From Moanibacter sp965226025 (GTDB lineage: Bacteria > Verrucomicrobiota > Verrucomicrobiia > Opitutales > UBA2987): 64,000 nt of DNA. The notes under the pieces were generated by a model, which was given only the letters and a program-made list of their open reading frames with translations, was not told the DNA's origin and did no database searches. A program made the translations under genes and the position numbers. Positions 54,547 through 63,185 of the stretch are shown here, piece after piece. Location: the NCBI GenBank assembly GCA_965226025.1, contig CBDDCD010000002.1:2852001-2916000 (forward strand). Reading direction: 5' to 3'. The stretch's first letter is position 1; every line of letters starts with the position of its first letter.

Positions 54547-55951
54547 TCCTGTAAAATCGAAATGGCATAACCTCTATTAGATTATCTTTACTTTCTTCCC
54601 TTCAGGCAGCGAATTTCATCAGGTCCGGATCCTTCCAGGTGCTCTCCGGATCGCTCCAGATCTGTTTGAGTCGTTCCACCAGGTAGGGTTCCATGCGGAC
54701 TCCTCGCCAGCCTTCTGAGGCATCCACCAGGACCGCGAAGATCAGGCACAGTCCGCTCGTTTCGGAGCGGAATCGGGGAATCACTTTGGTGCGACGGCGC
54801 CCTTCCCCGAAGAGTCGCTCCAGCAGATTGGTGGTGCGGATCTGTTTTCGGTGCAGGAAGGGAAATTTCAGCGCTGTGAGCGATTCCTCCAGGTCACGCT
54901 CCAGGCACTTCATGGCGGCTGGAAAGCTCCCCTTGTATTCCTCGATGATGGCGCGAGCCTGTTCTACAGCCTCGCGGTATCCCTTCGCCGTAAAGGCTTT
55001 GTGAATGAGCTTTTTGAGGGTGGGACGGGCTACCTCTGGAAGCTTGTTGACGATGTTGCGCATCTTGTGCACCTGGCAGCGCTGCACCAGGCTGTTCGGA
55101 AACTTCCTTCCCACCGCCTTGCGTAGACCCGAATTACCGTCCATCACACTGAGTGCTGGATCGGCCAATCCCCGGCTCTTCATGTCCTCCAGGAAGGCCT
55201 CCCAACAGGCGCTGCTCTCCTTGTCCCCTACGGCCATATGAAGCAATACCTTACGTCCGTCCCAGAGCATCCCGTAGGCGCATAGGACCGCCACTGCCCT
55301 CTTGTCTTCGGGCCGCAGCCTCATATAGATCCCGTCCAGAAACAGATAGAGCACGCGCTCACCACTCAGATCTCTTTCCTGCCACTTTGCAAAGTCCATC
55401 CTCAGACTTTGGCACACCTCATTGACCACGCTGCGCCCGGTCTGCTCTACCCCCAAAGACTCGATCAGCGCCGTCTCGATATCGCGCTGACTCATCCCTT
55501 TCACATAGAGCATCGGCACCAGCTCCAAAAGCCGCTTCGAGCGTCGTCCGATCGCTTCCAGCCAGGCCGACTCGAACGGCTCCAGCCCGTCGCGAATCTG
55601 CGGTACCTGCAGCTCAATCGTCCCTTCGCAAAGATGCACTTTCTTCGGCTCATAGCCATTGCGGTAGCCCCGCAGTGCTCCATCACTCGAGCGCTCATAG
55701 CGCTCTCGCCCCAGAAAATCGCTCACTTCGATCTCCAAGGCTCTTTGCAGCATCAGCTGGGCTCCCCGTCGGGCCGCCTCCCCCAGTGGATCTGTGCTGC
55801 TCGCGATTCCTTCCATTAGCTCTTGCTCTATCTTCTCACTCGGTGCTATCTTCTTCATGGTGTAGTCTCCTGTTTTTCGGGGCCGCCTTTCGGCCCCGGT
55901 TTGGTTACATTTTTGTTTTCAGGAGGTTACACCATTTTTCTTTTTACAGGA
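54547..55951 (-). mobile_element. IS256-family insertion sequence
   Basis: Terminal inverted repeats TCCTGTAAAATCGAAATGGC (left) and, inverted, TCCTGTAAAAAGAAAAATGG (right), both followed by GTAACCTC/ATAACCTC. One transposase gene. The 8-bp flanks (CCGCCTTT and AGGATAGG) do not match, so no target duplication; a rearrangement across the element is likely. The right end cuts the PhyH-HEAT gene, and no remainder of that gene lies on the left side. Confidence 0.85.
54602..55858 (-). CDS. IS256-family transposase
   Basis: 418 aa, usual length. DDE residues: Asp in LYLFLDGIYMRL (about 175), Asp in LSVMDGNSGLRKA (about 239) and Glu in TTNLLERLFGEGRRRTKV (about 347), with the conserved C-W..F..D-M..RGL helix. 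N-terminal LMLQRALEIEVSDFLGRERY is the signature of the family. The frame is intact, so the element may still move. Confidence 0.9.
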   Translation of the reverse strand: MKKIAPSEKIEQELMEGIASSTDPLGEAARRGAQLMLQRALEIEVSDFLGRERYERSSDGALRGYRNGYEPKKVHLCEGTIELQVPQIRDGLEPFESAWLEAIGRRSKRLLELVPMLYVKGMSQRDIETALIESLGVEQTGRSVVNEVCQSLRMDFAKWQERDLSGERVLYLFLDGIYMRLRPEDKRAVAVLCAYGMLWDGRKVLLHMAVGDKESSACWEAFLEDMKSRGLADPALSVMDGNSGLRKAVGRKFPNSLVQRCQVHKMRNIVNKLPEVARPTLKKLIHKAFTAKGYREAVEQARAIIEEYKGSFPAAMKCLERDLEESLTALKFPFLHRKQIRTTNLLERLFGEGRRRTKVIPRFRSETSGLCLIFAVLVDASEGWRGVRMEPYLVERLKQIWSDPESTWKDPDLMKFAA

Positions 55952-57638
55952 AGGATAGGACGTCACCGGCAGCGCCCGTTATCGCGGTACCATGGGAGCA
56001 GAGGATAACGACAGACCAGAGTGCGTTCTCCCGAACCGCTGAACGGACCGGCTCAAAGCGTTCGAGGTCAAAGTCAACGCCGCCGCCCTCACACACGTCG
56101 CACTCATCAGTAGGGCGCACGAACTTGAGGGACCGTTGCTGGGTCCGATCCATGGATAGCCGATTTTCCTCTCGACCCAGACACTCCACGAGCGCTTCAA
56201 GGCAGGCGGGAATGAGTGACTGGCCAATCCCGGTGGCAACAGCGCGACGGCCCAAACAACCGAGAGTACCGGCGGCAACGGAGCGGACGTATACGGAGGG
56301 ATCTTCACGCAAGCACGTGACGGCTGCTTGCAATACCTCGTCGTTAAGAGGGCTGGCATCACCAAGACCGTAGACGCCGGCCTTCCTGACCCATCTGATG
56401 GGCGAGATCGTCGCTTCGAGGAAGGTCCTTGTCGCATCCGGTCCAACGGCAATCAGACCATAGGTAGCGGCCCGCCGTACGCTCTCCCGCTCGGTGTAAA
56501 GGGCTCGACCCAGAAGACTGACAGCCAGCGTCGTGTCGCCGATGGATGCGAGCCTGTAGGCAGCCCCGATGCGGGCCGGCTCCGCTTCTTCACCTTTCAG
56601 GTGGAGCTGCGTGTACAAATGGTCCGCCTCTTTTTGCCGCACCTTTGACGAGAGGTCCGCAGTATCCGGTCGCGGCGGCGGTGGCTGCCCTGTCTGTATC
56701 CAGTGACAGTGATAGCGCGAGACGGAGGTGACGTCGGCATCGATTTCAGTCAGAACGATGTTGGTCAGCAGATCGACGCCTGAAGTCCAAATTATCTCTG
56801 CGGGCGAGCTCCTGCTCTTCGAGGCAGACTCGGTGGTTCGGTAGATCCAGAAACGCCACATGAAGCGAGGGTTGTCTTCCCAGGTACGCCAGTCGTCGCG
56901 CCGATGGTTGCGCCTGTGAAAGGTGTTGTGGGAATAGAGAACAACAGAGCCGGCCCGCAGCGGGGCGACCTCAATCTGCTGCACGAGAGGCCACTTCGTG
57001 CTCGTTACGGCGTCCCTCATGCGGATGTCGTGCGCCGTGCGGCGATGGACGATATCGTCTTCGTCGTATTTGCTGTCGGGGCCGCTGGCCCGCTCGCGCT
57101 CCATGCCGCTGATGTGGTAGTCGAAATCGAGATGATCCGCACCACCAAAGTTGTCGTGATTCTCTTCGTGGTTGAAGGTCCAGTAGTGTGAGTAGGGGAT
57201 GACGGCGGTTGGACCCATGTCCTCGCGAACCGCCTGCGGGTAATAGAGCATCTCGATCTGCACGGCCTGGTGGTGGCGCTGTTTCCTGCTACCGTAGGGG
57301 CCATTGTCGTCCTTGTGCCAGTGCTGATCCCCGCCGCCACTCGGGAATGGAGCGTTGTGCGTGAAGGGAACGATGGCCCAGTTTTCGCCGACGAGCTGGT
57401 TGCAGGCACTGACGACGCCAGGCGAGTTGATCACGTCGAGGACCTCTGGAAAGTCGGCGGGCACAATCTGCTTGTCGGCGCTGATGAACTCCTTTTCCCG
57501 TTCGTAAATCCGCCGGTGGATGTCGAGCGGGAGGCCGAGACCTTCCGGAGACAGGACTACAAGCCCTCTACTGGCAAAATCTCGAACCAGACGATCCGGC
57601 GTCGTGTAAGCCAACGATGTTGTAGACGGGGTAATCAC
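55944..57638 (-). CDS. PhyH dioxygenase fused to HEAT repeats, 3' end cut by IS256
   Basis: 564 aa. The PhyH domain (1-285) has QHWHKDDNGPYG (His133, Asp135), a long insert and HNTFHRRNHRR for the distal His. The C-terminal half is a HEAT/PBS-lyase-type array: TLAVSLLGRALYTERESVRR, then AATYGLIAVGPDATRTFLEA and VRSVAAGTLGCLGRRAV, with ATYGL/AGTLG helices of about 30 residues each. The last codons (VLSFL-stop) come from the IS terminal repeat, so the native C-terminus is lost. A PhyH-HEAT fusion is unusual; the repeats may bind a partner or substrate. Start ATG 57638, no clear ribosome site. Confidence 0.75.
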   Translation of the reverse strand: MITPSTTSLAYTTPDRLVRDFASRGLVVLSPEGLGLPLDIHRRIYEREKEFISADKQIVPADFPEVLDVINSPGVVSACNQLVGENWAIVPFTHNAPFPSGGGDQHWHKDDNGPYGSRKQRHHQAVQIEMLYYPQAVREDMGPTAVIPYSHYWTFNHEENHDNFGGADHLDFDYHISGMERERASGPDSKYDEDDIVHRRTAHDIRMRDAVTSTKWPLVQQIEVAPLRAGSVVLYSHNTFHRRNHRRDDWRTWEDNPRFMWRFWIYRTTESASKSRSSPAEIIWTSGVDLLTNIVLTEIDADVTSVSRYHCHWIQTGQPPPPRPDTADLSSKVRQKEADHLYTQLHLKGEEAEPARIGAAYRLASIGDTTLAVSLLGRALYTERESVRRAATYGLIAVGPDATRTFLEATISPIRWVRKAGVYGLGDASPLNDEVLQAAVTCLREDPSVYVRSVAAGTLGCLGRRAVATGIGQSLIPACLEALVECLGREENRLSMDRTQQRSLKFVRPTDECDVCEGGGVDFDLERFEPVRSAVRENALWSVVILCSHGTAITGAAGDVLSFL

Positions 57639-57684
57639 GCGGATCTTCCTAGTCAGCTCCAGCCACTAGTTCCAATTTGGAACC

Positions 57685-57835
57685 GGATCAATCGAGGCTG
57701 AAACTTCCTTCTGTTTGCACGACTGTCACATCCAGATGTGCGGCCGCACATCTGGATGTGACAGTCGTTCTCCGATACCCGAATTGGAGACGGTGGCTGT
57801 TCCGCTCGAAAATCCGCATCTACATTGAAGTCCAA
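57685..57835. repeat. AAACTTC-family repeat containing a 50-bp perfect palindrome
   Basis: Ends ATCAATCGAGGCTGAAACTT and CGAAAATCCGCATCTACATT match those at 39005-39116. The centre, 57719-57768, is a perfect palindrome of 25 + 25 bases with no loop, running from ACGACTGTCACATCC to its inverse. No gene from 57640 to 58129 is supported. Confidence 0.8.
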
Positions 57836-58129
57836 GGCAACGTAGGGCCAAACTGGACAGCATATAGTCGTTGATGAAATATGGGAAGTGACAGCAGAGA
57901 GTTGACCCTTGAACATGCTGTGGGAAACGGATAGGTTGAGAATAGTTGGAGCAAGTGATGCTGCACATCAAGCGAAACCGACGCCAGCTTTTCTTGGACG
58001 ACGAGGTCATCGATCAGGTCGTTGGTTTAAGGAGAACCCTGCATCAGCCGACCAAATGATTGCGGTTTTCATTAATAAGCACCTGCCCCGCGTGGATAAC
58101 TTGTATGGTCCCTTTTTTGGGGGTGTTCG

Positions 58130-60025
58130 ATGAGAAGGTCCGTGATCCATTGCCTCAGTCTTTGGGGAGCCTTCCAGGTATGCCCGGCTGAAGTTCCTCG
58201 AATCCCGGTGGAGGATTTTTTCAAGACCGCAGGATTCTCACGTGTAAGCCTGTCACCCGATGGAAAGTACCTCGCCTTTATCAGTCCCTTTGAAGAGGAC
58301 CGAAACTCGTTAGGATTTGCCGCAATCGAAGGCAAATCCAATCCGGTGGTCACCTATCCGGATCCAGGATCTGATTATGGCAACTATTCCTGGTTAAACA
58401 ATGAGGAGGTGATATACGGGATAACTGTATGGAATCAGTACTCCGGTGGTTTATTGAAAACGCATCGGGCAACACTAAAATCCGTGTATTTAGCCGACAG
58501 ACGCGTGGGAGTTCGTGTCGTTAATCCCCTCGTGAATGACAAGGATCACGCTTCGGTTTGGGTATTTGACTCGACAGAACAGATGCGAAAGGGACTGAGG
58601 AAGATCTCTACAGGATCCCGTGGGACATTTTATGAACGCATACGCGAGACGATTCCCGAACCCGAGAAAGAGACAGGACGCTGGTGGTTTGATTGGAATG
58701 ATATGCTTCGATTGGTTCTGTGTGCGAGAAAGTCCGATTTAGTCTATTTGCACCGGTGGAATAAAGATGATGATTGGAGCTCGATTGGGCTGAACCCGGA
58801 GCAATGGAGAGTGTGGGCTTTTACCGAAAACAACAATGAACTGATAGTTTCCGGCTACGGGAGATTCGATACGGAGGGTTTGTATTTTTTCGACTTGGAA
58901 AAGCAGAAACTGAGCGAATGCCATTTTCGAGACGAGCGCTACGATTTCGGCGCAACGGCGCGATTGGCTTTTTATGGGCCAACAGGGCAATTGCTCGGTA
59001 TTCGCTACGAGAGGAGTGGGCCTTCCATGGTGTGGTTTGAACCAGGGATGAAGGAGATTCAGAAGCTTGTCGACTCGAAGTTACCAGGAAAAAAAGCCAA
59101 TATCGTTGCGGATTGGAATACGGAGATGACTCGTTTCCTGATTGCATCATATAGCGAACGAGATCCCGGAACTTACTATATTCTTGATGTCGAGAACCAC
59201 ACATTTGGTCAGCTCTTTCCAAGCAGACCATGGATTAAAACGGAACAATTAGCCAGGACCCAGATTCTGAGAATCAAAACACAGGATGGTCTCGGACTAG
59301 AAGCCTATTATACTCAACCAAGAAACGGGACCAAACCCTTTCCTGCCGTTGTTCTTGTGCATGGCGGGCCTCATCTGCGCGACCGGTTTGGTTTTGATAG
59401 CGAAGTGCAATTTCTGGCCAATCGAGGTTATGCCGTATTGCAGGTCAACTACCGAGGGTCCTCGGGTTTTGGAAGGAAATATTCGGAAGCCTATCAATAC
59501 GCATTTAGAGATATGCATAAGGATGTTACCTACGCCACCCGCACTTTGATGGACAAGGGAATGATCGATCCAGATCGCACCGCGATTATGGGCGGCAGTT
59601 TTGGTGGTTAGGCCGCATTGTGCGCCGCTTGTTTTGAACCGGATCTCTACAAGTGTGCCGTGTCCTTTGCCGGTGTTTTCGATTGGGAGGGATTGATCAA
59701 GCACCGTAAACGGGCTCAAAGAACTTATCAATTTCACAAACTTAAGAAAGAGCTCGGCGATCCAAAGTTGGGTAAGGAGCATTTCGATTCCATCTCCCCC
59801 ATCTATCATGTCGACAAGATAAAGATCCCTGTCTTCGTCGCCCATGGAGGTTCGGACAGGAATGTCTCGGTCCGCCAATCGAAACGATTGGTGAAGGAGC
59901 TGAAAAGCAAAGGCATTCCGCACGAGAAGTTTTTTCGCTCTGGTGAAGGACATGGATTTTCCGATCCCAAGAACCGCATTGAACTCTTTAAACGGATCGA
60001 GAAGTTCCTAACGACGTATCTTTGA
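58130..60025 (+). pseudogene. S9 (prolyl oligopeptidase) family peptidase interrupted by an amber codon
   Basis: A signal peptide-like start (MRRSVIHCLSLWGAFQVCPA) leads to an N-terminal propeller with FSRVSLSPDGKYLAFISP (about 30-47). The alpha/beta-hydrolase part shows PAVVLVHGGPH (about 408), GGSFGG (nucleophile Ser near 491), then TAG at 59609-59611 where Tyr is expected, then in the same frame AALCAACFEPDLYKCAVSFA, VFVAHGGSDRNVS (Asp) and SGEGHGF (His). All catalytic residues are present but split by one base change. The product without read-through would lack Asp and His. It would have been a periplasmic dipeptidyl or oligopeptidase. Confidence 0.8.
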
Positions 60026-60033
60026 TGTCTAAG

Positions 60034-61971
60034 TCAAAACGGCCTGTTATGATACGACGGCTCGTTCACGTACCGCTCCGTCTCCAAATCCAGACAGATC
60101 TCCATCCCCGGCGGTAGCTTCACGGTCAGGTGCGCACCGTTGACATCGATACTGCGCTCTTCGGTTGTAATCGGCGGCGGCGCGTAAGTTCCTGCATAGC
60201 CCCCCAGCTCTCCAGGCCAGTCGCTTCCGCGGCAGCTGTATTTCGCCTGGCCGAACCTGTGCTCGCCAAAAGCCCCCGCCTGCACTATCAGTTCCCGCGA
60301 CTCATTGGTATTCAAGTTTACCAGCTTCACAACAGTGCGGTTCGCTTCCAGCTTTTCAACAAGGGCGCCGACGTCTTCGGGCAGTCCGGGGCGTTTGCGC
60401 TGCACGTCGTAATAACGGACGCGGGTGTGCAACACGCCGCCGTTGTAGATCGGCTGCGGACCGCCCATGGTCAACTGGATGAGCGCCTCTGACGACAGCG
60501 GGTTGCCCCACTGCCACTGGTGGATGTGAAACTGGCCCCCGACGTCCTGGTCTTCGCGAACCAGGGCGTTGCGGCGGTTCACGATCTGGTGGGTGGCGTG
60601 CAGCATGCGCTCGGGGAAGTTGGGATTTCCGCCGGCCAGGTAGCGCACCCAGGGCTGCTCGTGGGCGGAGTCTTCCTTGTTGTGGAATGCGAAGACCGAG
60701 TTCCAGTCGTGGACGTCCCCTTCGCGCACACGCTCGATGCTCTGCCAGTCTCGGTCATCCATTGACAGGTACCACAGGCTCACCGGGTAAACCGAGCTCA
60801 TCGGTTGCCAGTCGAACCAGCCGGCATCCCCATAGCGATAGGGAACGAGCAGGGTCTTCTGACCCGGTTCGAGAGCGGAGAACTGATCGGTCCAGCGCTC
60901 GCTGACGCTCATCTGTTCGGGTGTGACTTCGCGCATCTCCCCGAGGTCGAGAATGCGCTCCTGCTGCGCGCGGGCGAGGTCGAGGTACTTGCTGTCGCGT
61001 GTGAGCAGCAACGCATTGGCAACCGCGTCGAGGACGGCAAACTGCATGGTCAGGAAGCCATGGGGGAAGGTCCAGCCGAGGACGCCGCCGTACCACTTGC
61101 CGTCGAGGTATTCTCCTACTTTACCGGAGTGCCCCACTTGGTCTGGCAGCAGTCCGCCGTTGTCGCGGGCGCGCTGGTGCCAGACATCGGTGTACTCCAC
61201 CACCCAGTCGCGGTACTTCTCGTCGCCCGTCAGCAGGAAGGCGTTGGTCATCAGCGACGTGAGCCCCAGGTTGGTGGGAGTATCTCCTTTGTACCAGCGG
61301 TCAAACAGCGCCTGGCCCATCGCTTTGGCTTTGCCCGGGTCGGCGAGGTCCTGAACGCTCTCGATGCCGGGGATATCGAAAAACGGCAGACTGTAGCGCT
61401 CCATGCTGCCGCCGAGCGGGCTGTAGCTGGCGTTCTCGCGCTCCGACATCGGCCGGTAGTGCGGGCCCTTGCTGCCGTGGTGGCCGTTGAAGACGATCTT
61501 GAGTTCGGGATCGTAATTGATCGCTTCAGGATCTTCGTTGAGATACAAGCCAGCAAATCGTCGAGCGCGCATTACGCTCTGGGGATTTTGCGGGTCGGCG
61601 AGGCAGAGGTTGTAAAAGGCGATGTCCGCTTCAGACTGATGCATGATGTCGGCGTCCATGCCGTATTCCTTGTAGACCGTGCCAAGCCGGGTCAGCTGCC
61701 GGGTGACGGCATTCCACTGGCGGTGGGCGAGCGACAGCAGGTGATCTGCGCCGCCCATCGCGTAGACCGTCGGCCAGTTGAAGAACGGTTCGTAGTAGTC
61801 GTCGTGACTGCCGCCGCCCCACGCGTCGTCCCAGATGAACTCGCCGTCCTCGCGGGTGAAATGTTCGAGAAAGGGAAAAACAGACTCGTTCATGGCATCG
61901 AACAGCTGGCGCTCCCAGAGGGCCCAGTTCGGCTGCGACGTCGAAGGCAGATCGGCAGTTATCTTCGTCAT
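60034..61971 (-). CDS. 645-aa unknown protein, second copy
   Basis: Starts at ATG 61971 (MTKITADLPSTSQPNWALWE); a TTG codon precedes it. Colinear with the 6966 protein over the full length, e.g. NWPTVYAMGGADHLLSLAHR, LLPDQVGHSGKVGEYLDGKW and the shared end RYVNEPSYHN-x-PF, with clear divergence in between, so an older duplication than the GH32 pair. The same helical, aromatic-rich character suggests an alpha/alpha barrel. Convergent with the peptidase gene. Function not recognised; two full-length copies in one window argue for a real role. Confidence 0.65.
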   Translation of the reverse strand: MTKITADLPSTSQPNWALWERQLFDAMNESVFPFLEHFTREDGEFIWDDAWGGGSHDDYYEPFFNWPTVYAMGGADHLLSLAHRQWNAVTRQLTRLGTVYKEYGMDADIMHQSEADIAFYNLCLADPQNPQSVMRARRFAGLYLNEDPEAINYDPELKIVFNGHHGSKGPHYRPMSERENASYSPLGGSMERYSLPFFDIPGIESVQDLADPGKAKAMGQALFDRWYKGDTPTNLGLTSLMTNAFLLTGDEKYRDWVVEYTDVWHQRARDNGGLLPDQVGHSGKVGEYLDGKWYGGVLGWTFPHGFLTMQFAVLDAVANALLLTRDSKYLDLARAQQERILDLGEMREVTPEQMSVSERWTDQFSALEPGQKTLLVPYRYGDAGWFDWQPMSSVYPVSLWYLSMDDRDWQSIERVREGDVHDWNSVFAFHNKEDSAHEQPWVRYLAGGNPNFPERMLHATHQIVNRRNALVREDQDVGGQFHIHQWQWGNPLSSEALIQLTMGGPQPIYNGGVLHTRVRYYDVQRKRPGLPEDVGALVEKLEANRTVVKLVNLNTNESRELIVQAGAFGEHRFGQAKYSCRGSDWPGELGGYAGTYAPPPITTEERSIDVNGAHLTVKLPPGMEICLDLETERYVNEPSYHNRPF

Positions 61972-61978
61972 CAATATA

Positions 61979-62035
61979 GGCTCGCGTAGGAGGGTTCGTT
62001 GACGTAACGGTCGGTGGCGAGGATGGCCATTTGGA
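61979..62035 (-). pseudogene. Tail of a third copy of the 645-aa protein gene
   Basis: The minus strand reads ATDRYVNEPSYASLY-stop, where DRYVNEPSY is the conserved end of the unknown protein family (RYVNEPSYHN). It lies directly in front of the intact copy, its TGA overlapping that start codon region. Only about a dozen codons are left, bounded upstream by repeat DNA. Confidence 0.5.
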
Positions 62036-62165
62036 ACTGATAAGAAATCGCTTTTCTGGCGGTGCGGACCATCGCCCGCTTGAGCTGACCTGAAGAAGCG
62101 CGTTTACGGTGGAGACAGTAGCTGGAGCGGGCTGGATGGGTCAAGGCGAACGACGAAGTCCCCTC
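62036..62165. repeat. Dispersed repeat, second copy of 40045-40330
   Basis: AACTGATAAGAAATCGCTTT and AGCTGACCTGAAGAAGCGCG to GAAGTCCCCTCCGT match the 40-kb copy in order and strand, with the middle 140 bases absent. It lies between the aldo/keto reductase gene and the 645-aa gene. Confidence 0.7.
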
Positions 62166-62169
62166 CGTC

Positions 62170-63183
62170 TCACCACGCATATGCCTCTGGAGCTTCGCCG
62201 CCTGGGCCCGGCCAAATCTCATCGAGCTGCTTCAGGGTCTCATCGTCGAGGGTGATTTCGGTGGCTCTGATGGAACTTTCCAAATGTCTTAGGGTACGAG
62301 GGCCAATGATGACAGAGGTCACCGCAGGATTGTGCAGCAACCAGGCCTGAGCCACTACGGCCGGCTCCTCTCCCAGCTTCTTGCAAAGGGCTTCATATCG
62401 TTCGACCTGCTTGCGGTGTTTGGCCAGGAATTCTTTGATCTGAGCCCCCCGTTCCGGGGCAGCCCGGCGTCCGCCTTTCGGTGGGTTTTTCAGAATGCCC
62501 CCGAGTAGCCCCCCATACACTGGACCCCAGGTCAGCAGTCCCAATCCATAATGCTGGCAAGCAGGGACCACCTCCAGTTCCGGGGTACGGCAAGCGAGGC
62601 TGTATCGGGTCTGCTCGCTCGCCAATGCCATCATGTTACGCCGGGAAGCCTCCTGACAGGCAGTAGCAATGTGCCAACCCGCAAAATTGGAAGAGCCGAC
62701 ATAGTGGATTTTGCCCTGCTTCACCAGCGCATCGAATGCCTGCCAGGTCTCCTCCCAGGGACACTCCCGGTCGATGTGGTGCATCTGGTAGAGATCGATC
62801 ACTTCTGTTTGCAGCCGACGTAGTGACGATTCTACCTGTCGGCGGATCTTCACCGCGCCTATTGCGTTTGATTTCAAATTCGGTTCATTTCGGAGTTCCT
62901 CCTTAACGAAGGCCATATAAACCTTACTTGCTAAAATGATCGCGTCCCGCCGCCCCTCCCCCTGGGCGAGCCAGCGGCCGATGGTCTCCTCCACCAGGCC
63001 AAAGCCAAATTGGTATCCATAGACATCTGCGGTATCAAAAAAATTGATGCCGTGCTCCAGGGCCCGGTCCATGATGGCAAAACTGTCCTTTTCACTGGCC
63101 CATGTGCCAAAATTCACTGAGCCCAGGCACAGGCTGCTCACCAAGGTGCCGTGTTTTCCCAAGCGTCTGTATTCCACTGCCAT
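62170..63183 (-). CDS. Aldo/keto reductase
   Basis: 337 aa, full length. Catalytic tetrad: Asp50 and Tyr55 (FFDTADVYG), Lys87 (LASKVYM) and His135 or His136 (YQMHHID). C-terminal NADPH site SVIIGPRTLRHLESS with Arg. Group closest to the YghZ/L-glyceraldehyde-3-phosphate-reductase-like and general sugar-reductase members. Likely reduces or oxidises a sugar carbonyl in the cytosol. Starts two bases after the stop of the upstream gene, so the two form an operon. Confidence 0.85.
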   Translation of the reverse strand: MAVEYRRLGKHGTLVSSLCLGSVNFGTWASEKDSFAIMDRALEHGINFFDTADVYGYQFGFGLVEETIGRWLAQGEGRRDAIILASKVYMAFVKEELRNEPNLKSNAIGAVKIRRQVESSLRRLQTEVIDLYQMHHIDRECPWEETWQAFDALVKQGKIHYVGSSNFAGWHIATACQEASRRNMMALASEQTRYSLACRTPELEVVPACQHYGLGLLTWGPVYGGLLGGILKNPPKGGRRAAPERGAQIKEFLAKHRKQVERYEALCKKLGEEPAVVAQAWLLHNPAVTSVIIGPRTLRHLESSIRATEITLDDETLKQLDEIWPGPGGEAPEAYAW

Positions 63184-63185
63184 AG

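Noticed and set aside
58130..60025. Reassignment of TAG to an amino acid in this genome
   Set aside because: Many complete genes here (enolase-superfamily, kelch, GH32, transposase) end at TAG at the expected family length, so TAG is a working stop; two Tyr-to-TAG events are better explained by mutation.
2344..62165. CRISPR array
   Set aside because: The repeats are palindromic, dispersed and of unequal spacing; there is no regular repeat-spacer pattern and no cas gene.
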